Source of the DNA: an uncultured Clostridia bacterium | Lineage (GTDB): Bacteria > Bacillota > Clostridia > Christensenellales > Aristaeellaceae | Reading direction: 5' to 3' | Assembly: GCA_946411525.1 (NCBI GenBank) | Contig: CAMKEI010000004.1 | Coordinates: 28,446-92,445, forward strand | Length of the DNA: 64,000 bases | Shown: in pieces, positions 1-8,152 of the stretch | How positions within the stretch are numbered: the first letter of the stretch is position 1 | How the letters are laid out: each line of letters starts with the position of its first letter | Position numbers and translations under genes: made by a program | The notes under the pieces: generated by a model | What the model saw: only the letters and a program-made list of their open reading frames with translations | Database searches by the model: none | Told to the model about the DNA's origin: nothing

Positions 1-1
1 T

Positions 2-382
2 GTCAGCTTTGATATGGACTGGCTGAAGCAAATTAACGATAATTACGGCCATCAGGCGGGAGATTACGCGATCCGCCTGACCGGTAACGCCATCAGAAGG
101 GCTGCACCCAAGGACGCCATTCTGGCGCGTGTAGGAGGAGATGAATTCCTGGCTGTACTGCCGAGAGCGAACCGGCAGGACGCTGATCGCTTTATGGACA
201 GTTTTCAGAGAGAACTGGAACTGCTCAACAGACAGGAGGACCGTGCCTTCAACGTGGAATCCAGCTGTGGTGCGGTCGTATTCAAGCTAAACAGCCTTTC
301 CACCATCGAGGAATGCATCCAGAAGAGCGACGAGGAAATGTACCGGGAAAAAGACAAACGGCACGCCTGCAGAAAAAACTGA
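2..382 (+). CDS. GGDEF-domain diguanylate cyclase, 5' end outside window
   Basis: This is the C-terminal part of a GGDEF domain, the catalytic unit that joins two GTP into the second messenger cyclic di-GMP. The reading frame is open to the first base (VSFDMDWLKQIND), so the ATG at 14 in the ORF track is internal and the true start lies upstream. The FDMD...KQINDNYGHQAGD segment is the usual metal and nucleotide binding strand, and the signature is intact as ARVGGDEFL about 40 residues later. The end has the usual IEECIQKSDEEMYREK helix. Sensor domains that may lie upstream cannot be seen. An HD-GYP protein near 56-60 kb could supply the opposing phosphodiesterase activity. The family call is secure; the signal it responds to is unknown. 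Confidence 0.9.
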   Translation, partial: VSFDMDWLKQINDNYGHQAGDYAIRLTGNAIRRAAPKDAILARVGGDEFLAVLPRANRQDADRFMDSFQRELELLNRQEDRAFNVESSCGAVVFKLNSLSTIEECIQKSDEEMYREKDKRHACRKN

Positions 383-396
383 ACCATACACTGAAA

Positions 397-436
397 CAGG
401 GGATCAGATTCAATCTGATTCCCTGATACTGTTTTC
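397..436. terminator. Bidirectional hairpin between convergent genes
   Basis: CAGGGGATCAGAT and ATCTGATTCCCTG form a 13-pair stem with one G-U pair around a TCA loop. It lies between the ends of the GGDEF gene and the GH13 gene. Short T-rich tracts follow on the plus side (ACTGTTTTCC) and on the minus side (TGTTTCAG), so it could stop transcription from both directions. Confidence 0.6.
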
Positions 437-456
437 CGGGACTGCAAGCAGGTTAC

Positions 457-2550
457 TTACTTCTCCGACCCGCGGGAAGGGACGTTACACAGAATCACTG
501 ACGAGAAAGGAGGAAGATCAAAGGCAAGGAAACCTTCGGCAATCTCGCATACGCCTTCCAGATCCGTTTCATGGCCGTCCTGAACAGTCTGGATACGGCG
601 GAAGAAGGCTTCGCCTTCCTTTGCTCCGGCGTCCCGCGCAAACAGACGGAAATCAGTCGGACCTCCTGTGTTGTTTACGGCGATGATACAGCGCATGTTC
701 TCATCGAAACGGGTGTAGGCGATCCGGCCGTATTCTGCCAGGAGCGGCTTCAGGGAACCGTCCTTGAGTACGGGCAATTCCCTGCGCAAACGGATCAAAT
801 CCCGATGAAGATCGATGAGACTTTGATCCTCATGTCCCCAGGGATAGGTCCGGCGGTTATCCGGGTCAGTCCAGCCGATCTGACCGGCTTCGTCGGCATA
901 ATATACGGTCGGAGCGCCGGGCCAGGTCATCTGGATGGTAACAGCTTCCCGGAAGACTCCTTTGTTGATACCGGCACCGGCAGCCGCAGGTCCAAGGGTC
1001 GTAATCCGTCCGATCATCCGGTTTGTGCGGGTCAGAAAACGGGAATGGTCATGATTGGAGAGTTCGTTCATGGCGCACATGAGAGAGGGATACTTGAAAC
1101 GGGCCATCTTATCCATCATGATGCCGAAGAAAGCGGAACCATTCTGATACAGATCATCCCGGTAGGAATCGGAATGCTTTTCCATGCCTGTAAGGAACCA
1201 GGTTACCGGCTCCATAAAGGCATCGTAGTTCATGATGGAATCCCATTCATGCCCGTTCAGCCAGGCGGAAGGATCACCGTAGTGTTCCGCAACGATCAGC
1301 GCGTCGGGATTGACAGCTTTGACCCGCTTGCGGAAGGTTGTCCAGAAGCGGTGGTTAAATTCAGTGCTGTGACCCAGATCCGCGGCAACGTCCAGACGCC
1401 AGCCATCGATACTGTAGGGAGGGGACAGCCATTTTTCGGCGATCCGGTAGATCTCCTCGCACAGATCCGGAGAACCTTCGTAATTCAGTTTGGGCAGGGT
1501 GGAATAGCCCCACCAGCCTTCGTACATTGGACTGCGGCCGTTGCTGGAATCGTTGAAATGGAAATAGGAACGATAAGGACTGTGTATGCTCTGGAATGCG
1601 CCCGGCTGAAAACCCGCTTTACCCAGATAGATACCTTCATGATCCATCCATTTGTTGAAGGAACCGCAGTGGTTGAATACGCCGTCCAGGATAATACGCA
1701 TACCGCGGCGATGGAGTTCCTGACAAAGCGTGGCAAACAGCGCGTCGCTCTTCTCAAGATTTTCCATGCTGGTAACTCGGCGGATATATTTCGGCGCATA
1801 TCCGTTATGTTTCTCCCAGGCCTGCATGACATGGTCCAGATCATCGGTAATGACGCCGAAGTGAGGATCAATATGTTCATAATCCTGACAGTCATATTTA
1901 TGGCTGGAGGGGGAAACGAAGATCGGGTTCAGATAGAGCACTTCGATGCCTAGGTCCTGAAGATAGTCCAGTTTGTCCAGGATGCCCTGCAGATCACCGC
2001 CGTAGAAAGCGCGTATATCTGTATCCGTAGGCGTCGCGTCCCAATCGGAGATGTGCTTGGAATGTCCGACGGTGTAATAGTATTCATTGTCCACCACGTC
2101 GTTGGACGGATCGCCGTTGCAGAACCGGTCAGGGAAAATCTGGTACTGGACCGCGCCTTTTGCCCAATCCGGAACATGAAAACCGGGGATAAAGCGGAAG
2201 GCGTAGGCCGGGTTAAAATCAGGCGTATTATGCTCATCAGCGCGGACGCCGCTTTTATCGTAGGCAATTCTGGTTCCGTCCTTACAATAGATCAGGAAAC
2301 GATAAATGACTTCACTTTCACTGCAGATGATGCCGGCCTCATAGTAGTCGAAGAACTCGTCGCTTTTTTCCCTGAACATCATGGTTCCGACGGTCAGGGA
2401 TTCAAAAAGCAGGATAACGCGTTCAGCACTGTCCCGGGCGACCCGGAGACGTATTTTGACGGAATCACCGCTGTCCGGTTCCGAAGGGAACCGGTAATTC
2501 GGCGATTCATCACTGAAGACGGCGGAGAGGATGGTATGACTGACTGCCAT
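457..2550 (-). CDS. GH13 alpha-glycosidase (neopullulanase/maltodextrinase-like)
   Basis: A cytoplasmic glycoside hydrolase of family 13, 697 residues, expected to cleave alpha-glucan oligosaccharides such as maltodextrins. There is no signal peptide. An N-terminal beta-sandwich domain (about residues 1-120) precedes the (beta/alpha)8 barrel, as in neopullulanase and cyclomaltodextrinase. The four conserved regions are present: DGVFNH (289-294), GWRLDVAAD with nucleophile D387, VAEHYGD with acid/base E422, and LSNHDHSR with stabiliser D501. The start is fixed by AGGAGG six bases before the ATG. It has its own promoter and is divergent from the membrane protein at 2747. Exact specificity within the subfamily cannot be read from motifs. 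Confidence 0.9.
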   Translation of the reverse strand: MAVSHTILSAVFSDESPNYRFPSEPDSGDSVKIRLRVARDSAERVILLFESLTVGTMMFREKSDEFFDYYEAGIICSESEVIYRFLIYCKDGTRIAYDKSGVRADEHNTPDFNPAYAFRFIPGFHVPDWAKGAVQYQIFPDRFCNGDPSNDVVDNEYYYTVGHSKHISDWDATPTDTDIRAFYGGDLQGILDKLDYLQDLGIEVLYLNPIFVSPSSHKYDCQDYEHIDPHFGVITDDLDHVMQAWEKHNGYAPKYIRRVTSMENLEKSDALFATLCQELHRRGMRIILDGVFNHCGSFNKWMDHEGIYLGKAGFQPGAFQSIHSPYRSYFHFNDSSNGRSPMYEGWWGYSTLPKLNYEGSPDLCEEIYRIAEKWLSPPYSIDGWRLDVAADLGHSTEFNHRFWTTFRKRVKAVNPDALIVAEHYGDPSAWLNGHEWDSIMNYDAFMEPVTWFLTGMEKHSDSYRDDLYQNGSAFFGIMMDKMARFKYPSLMCAMNELSNHDHSRFLTRTNRMIGRITTLGPAAAGAGINKGVFREAVTIQMTWPGAPTVYYADEAGQIGWTDPDNRRTYPWGHEDQSLIDLHRDLIRLRRELPVLKDGSLKPLLAEYGRIAYTRFDENMRCIIAVNNTGGPTDFRLFARDAGAKEGEAFFRRIQTVQDGHETDLEGVCEIAEGFLAFDLPPFSSVILCNVPSRGSEK

Positions 2551-2585
2551 GGAAGAACCTCCTGAAGGATTCGATCAATAACAAT

Positions 2586-2615
2586 ATTATAGACCAAACC
2601 CGGTTGCGGTGACAA
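2586..2615 (-). promoter_or_regulatory. Sigma70-type promoter of the GH13 gene
   Basis: Read on the minus strand, TTGTCA, an 18-base spacer and TATAAT lie about 36 bases before the GH13 start codon. No operator is evident. Confidence 0.65.
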
Positions 2616-2682
2616 GAAAAACAGACTGAATCAACGGAAAACACAAAGTATGGACATAAAAGCGGAGGAGCTGACGGAGAAC

Positions 2683-2711
2683 TGGACATACAGACGAAAA
2701 CCGGATAAAAT
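2683..2711 (+). promoter_or_regulatory. Promoter of the flippase-like gene
   Basis: TGGACA, a 17-base spacer and TAAAAT precede the gene at 2747. The whole 29-base element is almost identical to the promoter of the MscS gene at 7170-7198 on the other strand, including the spacer end AAAACCGGA, as discussed in the findings. Confidence 0.6.
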
Positions 2712-2746
2712 AATATAACTCATTCGAAAGGAAAGGAAGACGCGGC

Positions 2747-3781
2747 ATGGATCCCAAGCTGAAGAAAGGCCTGAGCGCCCTCCTCATTGCGCTGTCCGTA
2801 GCCGCGGTTTTTTGTATTGCTTTCGGAAATCCGGAGCTGAGCAACGCATGGGACGCGCTTCGAAGCCTGGACACCCGATGGATTATCGGGCTGTTTTTCT
2901 GCTGGGCCGGCTATGCTTTTTTTGACGTGCTGGGAACCTGGTTCTGCCTGAAAAAACAGGGCTTTTCTCTCGGGATCGGAACGGTGCTCAGCATTACCCT
3001 GATCGGGTTTTATTACAGCAATATCACTCCGGGAGCCAGCGGAGGACAGCCGATGCAGGTCAACTCCCTGCGCAAGGCCGGCGTTCCGGTAGGGAACGGC
3101 ACCACAGCCGTAACCGTTCGCCTGATTGCCAATCAGTTTATGGTCTCCATGCTCAGCCTGGTTTTTCTCCTTCTGAACCGGGACTTTGTCTATCAGCAGC
3201 TTCAGGGAGCAATCTGGTTCGTCCGCATCGGCTGGATCATTAATTTCGCAGTCGTTCCGCTGGTGCTTCTTGCCGCGTTTCAGCGCAGGCTGATCCGAAA
3301 GATTGCCTCCTGGCTGATCAGCCTGCTGTCAAAACTCCGGCTGATTAAAGACAGAAACGATGCCGCAGTAAAAACCAATGAAGTGCTGGATACATATCAT
3401 ACGGCGATCCACGATCTGTTCTGCTCTCCGGGTCACCTGCTGATCCAGTGCCTTTGCAGTGCTGTCAGCCTGCTTGCGCTGACCGGATCCATCGTTTTTG
3501 TGTATTATGCTTTCGGCCTGTCTGGTACTTCCTGGGACCGCCTGCTGACCCTGAGCCTCCTGCTGTTCATCAGCGCCAGCTATACGCCGCTGCCCGGCGC
3601 AAGCGGCGCCCAGGAAGGCGGTTTCATGTATTATTTCAATGGAATCTTCCCCGGCGGAACGAAAGGACTTGCGTTACTGATCTGGCGATTTTTCACCTAT
3701 TATCTGTTCCTGTTTACAGGGATCATTACGGTTCTGGCGGAACGATACCGGTTATGGAGAGCCCAAAATAAAAAAGATTGA
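2747..3781 (+). CDS. Lysylphosphatidylglycerol synthase-like (UPF0104/YbhN-type) integral membrane protein
   Basis: A polytopic membrane protein of 344 residues in the family typified by the N-terminal flippase half of MprF and by YbhN/AglD. Hydrophobic segments start at about residues 8, 45, 80, 125, 155, 235 and 310. The family hallmark is seen as YYSNITPGASGGQPMQ near residue 90 and is echoed by TPLPGASGAQEGG near residue 285. These proteins lack the soluble aminoacyl-transferase domain of MprF and are generally thought to move or handle lipids, so catalysis should not be assumed. GGAAAGG lies before the ATG. The stop codon overlaps the -35 box of the next tRNA promoter. Confidence 0.82.
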   Translation: MDPKLKKGLSALLIALSVAAVFCIAFGNPELSNAWDALRSLDTRWIIGLFFCWAGYAFFDVLGTWFCLKKQGFSLGIGTVLSITLIGFYYSNITPGASGGQPMQVNSLRKAGVPVGNGTTAVTVRLIANQFMVSMLSLVFLLLNRDFVYQQLQGAIWFVRIGWIINFAVVPLVLLAAFQRRLIRKIASWLISLLSKLRLIKDRNDAAVKTNEVLDTYHTAIHDLFCSPGHLLIQCLCSAVSLLALTGSIVFVYYAFGLSGTSWDRLLTLSLLLFISASYTPLPGASGAQEGGFMYYFNGIFPGGTKGLALLIWRFFTYYLFLFTGIITVLAERYRLWRAQNKKD

Positions 3782-3806
3782 CAGCTATCATCCGTTGTGC
3801 TATTAT
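3778..3806 (+). promoter_or_regulatory. tRNA-Arg promoter
   Basis: A consensus TTGACA, a 17-base spacer and TATTAT end 25 bases before the tRNA. The -35 hexamer overlaps the stop codon of the upstream gene. Confidence 0.75.
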
Positions 3807-3831
3807 TGTTAAGCTGTCACGGACAGCATGT

Positions 3832-3908
3832 GGGCTCGTAGCTCAGCTGGATAGAGTGTTTGACTACGAATCAAAAGGTCGTGGGTTCGAATCCCGCCGG
3901 GCTCACCA
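3832..3908 (+). tRNA. tRNA-Arg (anticodon ACG)
   Basis: A full cloverleaf can be drawn. Acceptor arm GGGCTCG pairs with CGGGCTC (two G-U pairs), the anticodon stem TTTGA/TCAAA encloses loop CTACGAA with ACG at 3866-3868, and the T arm GTGGG/CCCGC encloses TTCGAAT. The CCA end is encoded. ACG would be deaminated to ICG and read CGU, CGC and CGA codons, so a tRNA adenosine deaminase is expected elsewhere in the genome. Confidence 0.95.
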
Positions 3909-3912
3909 ACAG

Positions 3913-3942
3913 AAAACAGCCTCCTGTGCGGGGGCTGTTTTT
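3913..3942 (+). terminator. Terminator after tRNA-Arg
   Basis: AAACAGCCTCC and GGGGGCTGTTT form a strong stem around a 5-base loop, ending in a run of T residues. It starts five bases after the tRNA. Confidence 0.85.
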
Positions 3943-4002
3943 CAGTACATTTATGATATTAATACAGATCACAGGGCCGGAAGGACCGGAAGAGAGGCTG
4001 CG

Positions 4003-6192
4003 ATGGGTATTCGGATCGAGGAGCGAAAGGGACTGTTCTCCCTGGAGACAGCACATACACTGTATCAGATGAAAGCAGACGAAACAGGCGTGCTGCAGCA
4101 TATCTGGTATGGCCCGCGGACAGATACAGACATGAGTTACCGGATCCGTACTGTGAACCGGGGATTCTGCGGCAATCCCTACGAAATGCAGGACCGTCCG
4201 GATTATTCCCTCGACACGCTTCCTCAGGAATACTCCGGCAGCGGCGCTGGTGATTATCGCTCATCCGCGCTGGAAGCAGAAAACCACGACGGCAGCATGA
4301 GCGTGGACTGGCGATATGCAGGGTATCGTCTGCTGAAAGGCAAGGTGAAACCGGAAAGACTGCCCGGCCTACGCGGAAACGAGGAGACGGACGGCCTGGA
4401 AATCACTCTGGAAGACAAGGCAAACGGACTGACCGTTTACCTGACATACTGGCTGTTTGACAGATACGATGTGATTGTCCGAAGCGCCCGGATTGAAAAC
4501 CGGGGAAGTAAAGGAATCATCCTGAGGAAGGCGGCGACGCTATGCGTCGACTTTCCGTACGGACAGCAGGACGTTATCCACTTTCACGGCCGTCACGCCA
4601 TGGAAAGAATTCCGGAGAGAACAGGAATCCCCACAGGCGGACGCCTGGCCTTCGAATCATGCAGGGGGATGAGCAGCCACCAGAGCAACCCCTTTATCAT
4701 CCTCTGCGATCCAAATACAACAGAACGCAGCGGCATGTGCTACGGTTTTATGCTGATGTATTCCGGGAACCATCTGGAAGAGGTTAGCAGGGACCAGACC
4801 GGGAGCACCCGGGTGGTATGCGGGATTCATCCGGAAAAATTCAGCTGGAAGCTGGAACCGGGGGACAGCTTTCAGACGCCGGAAGCGATTCTGTCATGCA
4901 GCATGGAAGGACTGAACATACTGAGCCGGAACTATCACCGGGTAATCCGGGACGAGGTGATCTCGCCCAGATGGCGTAAAGCAAGGAAACCGGTCCTTGT
5001 GAACAGCTGGGAAGCCTGCTATTTTGATTTTAACGCAGACAAACTGCTGGAACTCGCGCGTTCCGCCGCAGATCTGGGGATGGAGATGCTGGTGCTGGAC
5101 GACGGATGGTTCGGATGCCGGAATGACGACACAACCAGCCTCGGAGACTGGTTCTGCAATGAAGGGAAACTTGGCTGCAGTCTGAAGGAACTGGCGGAGC
5201 GAATCCATTCGCAGGGATTGAAATTCGGCCTGTGGCTTGAACCGGAAATGATCAGTCCGGACTCAGACCTGTACCGGGCGCATCCTGACTGGGCTTTGAC
5301 AGATCCCGGGCGGAAACCAATGGTTTCCCGCCATCAGCTTGTGCTGGACATGGGCAGGCAGGAGGTCCGGGATTATCTTTACGACAACATATCCACCATC
5401 CTGAAAGAAGCACGTATTGAGTATATCAAGTGGGATTTCAACCGAAGCATGGCCAATGTTTATTCACGCGCGCTTCCGGAGGATCGCCAGGGAGAAGCCG
5501 CGCACCGTTTCATGCTCGGGACATACAGCCTGCTGGAACGCCTGACGAACACGTTCCCGGACGTAATGATTGAAGGCTGTTCCGGCGGAGGCGGACGATT
5601 TGACGCAGGCATGCTGTATTACTGTCCGCAGATCTGGTGCTCGGACAATACGGACGCCGTGGAACGCCTTGAGATCCAGAAAGGTACTTCCTACGGCTAT
5701 CCGGCCTGTACGATGGGTTCACATGTATCAGCGTCTCCGAACCATCAGACGGGCAGGACCATTCCGCTTGAGACCCGCGGGATCGTCGCACAGGCAGGGA
5801 CGTTCGGATATGAACTGGATCCGGCAAAGCTGACAGAAGCAGAAAGAAAAACGGTGAAGTCACAAATAGCAGACTTTCACCGTTATGAAGAGCTGATTGC
5901 CTGGGGAGACTATTACCGGCTGGATGAGTCGGAAAGCGACTTTACGTCCTGGATGTTCGTTTCACCGGACCGCAGCAAGGCGCTGCTCAGCATAGTGGCT
6001 ACCCATGTGCGCGCGAACGGACCGTTCCCGTTTGTCCGGCTGCAGGGACTGGATCCGGAAAAAACCTATCGAAGGGAAGACACGGGGGAACATATGACAG
6101 GCGCCGCACTGATGCACGGCGGAATCAGTTTCCCGCAGTTTACAGGTGATTATCCTGCAATACAAGTCTGTTTTTCAGCAGCAGCAGACTGA
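4003..6192 (+). CDS. GH36 alpha-galactosidase
   Basis: A cytoplasmic alpha-galactosidase of glycoside hydrolase family 36, 729 residues, the typical length. It should release galactose from raffinose-family sugars and galactomannan fragments. The barrel carries LVLDDGWFG (D366-D367), the nucleophile motif IKWDFNR (D478), EGCSGGGGRFD and the acid/base motif WCSDNTDA (D548). The N-terminal beta-supersandwich and C-terminal beta domain both seem complete. The ORF track extends this frame back to 3778 through the tRNA; the true start is the ATG at 4003, which has GGAAGAGAGG upstream and gives the normal N-terminus MGIRIEE. Its stop codon abuts the stop of the convergent MscS gene with no space. 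Confidence 0.93.
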   Translation: MGIRIEERKGLFSLETAHTLYQMKADETGVLQHIWYGPRTDTDMSYRIRTVNRGFCGNPYEMQDRPDYSLDTLPQEYSGSGAGDYRSSALEAENHDGSMSVDWRYAGYRLLKGKVKPERLPGLRGNEETDGLEITLEDKANGLTVYLTYWLFDRYDVIVRSARIENRGSKGIILRKAATLCVDFPYGQQDVIHFHGRHAMERIPERTGIPTGGRLAFESCRGMSSHQSNPFIILCDPNTTERSGMCYGFMLMYSGNHLEEVSRDQTGSTRVVCGIHPEKFSWKLEPGDSFQTPEAILSCSMEGLNILSRNYHRVIRDEVISPRWRKARKPVLVNSWEACYFDFNADKLLELARSAADLGMEMLVLDDGWFGCRNDDTTSLGDWFCNEGKLGCSLKELAERIHSQGLKFGLWLEPEMISPDSDLYRAHPDWALTDPGRKPMVSRHQLVLDMGRQEVRDYLYDNISTILKEARIEYIKWDFNRSMANVYSRALPEDRQGEAAHRFMLGTYSLLERLTNTFPDVMIEGCSGGGGRFDAGMLYYCPQIWCSDNTDAVERLEIQKGTSYGYPACTMGSHVSASPNHQTGRTIPLETRGIVAQAGTFGYELDPAKLTEAERKTVKSQIADFHRYEELIAWGDYYRLDESESDFTSWMFVSPDRSKALLSIVATHVRANGPFPFVRLQGLDPEKTYRREDTGEHMTGAALMHGGISFPQFTGDYPAIQVCFSAAAD

Positions 6193-7122
6193 TCAATCAT
6201 CTGACTCCGGGACGGAGTAATGGGGCATTATGATGCCTTCCTGATCAAACCGGGCTTTAATCCGAGTGCGGATTTCCCGCTCAATCCGCCAATGCTCGCC
6301 AACTGGACAGACAACAGCGACCTGAAGCCTGACGGAGTTTTTATCAAAAGCAACGATGCTCATTACATCCGGAACAGTATTGATGCCGTCCACTTCCCGG
6401 GCGGCTTTTTCCATTTCCTCCCGCACCATGGCGACCAGGTACTCCTGGTTCGCCTCATAGGGACAGGGAACGTTGACGATGGCCCGCTTGAAATTCCTGC
6501 TCATGTTTGAAATCGTGCGGATGTCGCCATTGGGAATGATACAGACATTACCGTTATAATTCCGGATGGAGGTAGTACGAATCGTTATGGACTCCACTGT
6601 GCCGTCCACACCGTTGATACTGACCAGGTCGCCGACAGTCATGGAACGCTCGCTCCAGATAAAAAGACCGGACAGAATATCCTTGACCAGCGTCTGCGCA
6701 CCGAAGGCGATTGCGATACCGACCACCCCGGCAGCCGCAAGCAGGGAGGTAACATCCACACCGAAAAAGTGCAGGATCAGGGCTGCTATAATAAAGAACA
6801 TGATATAGCTGAAGACGCTTGAGATGATGGACCGGAAGGTCTCGGAGCGCCTGGCAGCGACAGGGTTCTTTTTCCCATTGCGACGGGCAAACCCGGCGAT
6901 GATCAGTTTTCCGATCTTCAGAACAATCAGGCCGACGATCAGAACGGCACCCGCAATCAGGAGGCGGCTGATCACCTGCGGGAAACGGTCCAGCAGATTA
7001 CCGGCGCTTTCGGCAGCAGAACTGACGGTATCCTTCAGATCGCTGGCAACCTGAGCACCCACCCCAGGTATGGGCGTAGGAGTAGCTTTCCTGGACGCGG
7101 TCAGTATAAATGTATCCAACAT
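6193..7122 (-). CDS. MscS-family mechanosensitive channel
   Basis: A small-conductance mechanosensitive channel homologue of 309 residues, which would release solutes during hypo-osmotic shock. Three membrane helices are predicted near 52-75, 98-120 and 125-145. The third is the glycine/alanine-rich pore helix (AAAGVVGIAIAFGAQTLVKD). The cytoplasmic beta domain follows with SINGVDGTVESITIRTTSIRNYNG and IPNGDI. The ORF track starts 40 codons too early; the ATG at 7122 has GCGGAGG seven bases upstream and is preferred. The N-terminus has a proline-rich stretch (TPTPIPG) before the first helix. It converges exactly with the alpha-galactosidase gene. Confidence 0.92.
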   Translation of the reverse strand: MLDTFILTASRKATPTPIPGVGAQVASDLKDTVSSAAESAGNLLDRFPQVISRLLIAGAVLIVGLIVLKIGKLIIAGFARRNGKKNPVAARRSETFRSIISSVFSYIMFFIIAALILHFFGVDVTSLLAAAGVVGIAIAFGAQTLVKDILSGLFIWSERSMTVGDLVSINGVDGTVESITIRTTSIRNYNGNVCIIPNGDIRTISNMSRNFKRAIVNVPCPYEANQEYLVAMVREEMEKAAREVDGINTVPDVMSIVAFDKNSVRLQVAVVCPVGEHWRIEREIRTRIKARFDQEGIIMPHYSVPESDD

Positions 7123-7169
7123 AATAAACCTCCGCATGATCATCGCATCCAAGCCGGATGCGGAACCAT

Positions 7170-7198
7170 ATTTTATCCGGTTTTTTGCTGTTTGTCCA
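7170..7198 (-). promoter_or_regulatory. Promoter of the MscS gene
   Basis: On the minus strand, TGGACA, a 17-base spacer and TAAAAT. It matches the promoter at 2683-2711 at nearly every base, spacer included, which is more similarity than two independent sigma70 promoters would usually share. Confidence 0.6.
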
Positions 7199-7289
7199 GT
7201 TTTCAGCGGAGCGACGGCGCTTTTCAAACAGGGGAGATGCATGATAGAATACGAAAAGACCGGACGAACAGAAGACAGGAGGGCTGCCG

Positions 7290-8117
7290 ATGGACCCGGA
7301 ACAGACGAAACCGACCGTCAGCGTGGTGATTCCCGCTTATAACGCTGAAGGAACGCTCCGACAGATGCTGGACAGCGTTTTCAATCAGACATGGCGGGAA
7401 ATGCAGATCATCCTGGTCGATGACGGCAGCCGGGACAGAACGCTTGAGATTGCCCGCGAAGCTGCGGCGGACGATCCGCGGCTGACGGTGATCGCTCAGG
7501 AAAACCTGGGGGTTTCCGCAACCCGGAACGGCGGAATTGCCATATGCAAAGGGAAATACGTTCGGTTTGTGGACGCAGACGACACTTTGCCGGCGGAATC
7601 AATGGAACGGATGGTGCGACGCGCCGAGCAGGACGGATCGGACCTTGTGATCGGCGGATATGATCAGTATTTCGGAGAAAAAAAGAGTTACCATAACCTG
7701 GCGGCACGAAATGATACTGTTTACTGCGACCGGATCATGGATCACCTGTGCGGGCATGCGAATTCCTACTTCTACGGGGTCCTGTGGAACAAGCTGTTCC
7801 TGCGGGAAACGATGGAGCAGACAGCATGCCGTTTCCAGGAAAAACTGACCTGGGGAGAAGACTTCGCTTTTGTGATGGATTATCTCGCCGGAGTCAGACA
7901 GATTTCCTTCATGAACGAATCGCTGTATCATTACCGCCGGACAGCGGGAAGCACTTCCGTGCAGCAGGTCATAGACTGCGTTAAACATCCCATAAGGAAT
8001 ATACAGATCAAAAAAGAACTGTACAGTCATCTGAAGGGGATGTATCAAAAACGGGGAGAATATGAAAAATACCGGAAGAGACTGTGGATGTATCTCTTCC
8101 GGGTAGGACTGGGATAA
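7290..8117 (+). CDS. Family 2 glycosyltransferase
   Basis: A GT-A fold glycosyltransferase of family 2, 275 residues, probably transferring a sugar from a nucleotide donor to a cell-surface glycan. The N-terminus TVSVVIPAYNAEGTL and VDDGSRDRT bind the nucleotide. The metal-binding DxD is FVDADD near residue 95. The region NKLFLRE...WGEDFAF resembles the acceptor-side ED segment. No membrane helix is seen. AGGAGG lies before the ATG. The gene stands alone, so its product cannot be assigned, and it overlaps its terminator with the convergent MFS gene. Confidence 0.88.
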   Translation: MDPEQTKPTVSVVIPAYNAEGTLRQMLDSVFNQTWREMQIILVDDGSRDRTLEIAREAAADDPRLTVIAQENLGVSATRNGGIAICKGKYVRFVDADDTLPAESMERMVRRAEQDGSDLVIGGYDQYFGEKKSYHNLAARNDTVYCDRIMDHLCGHANSYFYGVLWNKLFLRETMEQTACRFQEKLTWGEDFAFVMDYLAGVRQISFMNESLYHYRRTAGSTSVQQVIDCVKHPIRNIQIKKELYSHLKGMYQKRGEYEKYRKRLWMYLFRVGLG

Positions 8118-8121
8118 TGAC

Positions 8122-8152
8122 AAAAGCAGTTCACGGAGCGGACTGCTTTTTT
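8122..8152 (+). terminator. Terminator of the glycosyltransferase gene, inside the MFS gene end
   Basis: AAAAGCAGT and ACTGCTTTT pair, followed by six T residues. The 3' arm lies within the last codons of the convergent MFS gene, so its terminal KKQSAP is encoded by terminator sequence. Confidence 0.75.

Noticed and set aside
571-1953. 460-codon plus-strand ORF
   Set aside because: It is antisense to the GH13 gene, whose catalytic motifs and ribosome binding site are clear.
3778-4002. N-terminal 75 codons of the ORF-track frame 3778-6192
   Set aside because: This stretch runs through the tRNA-Arg gene and its terminator; the alpha-galactosidase starts at 4003.
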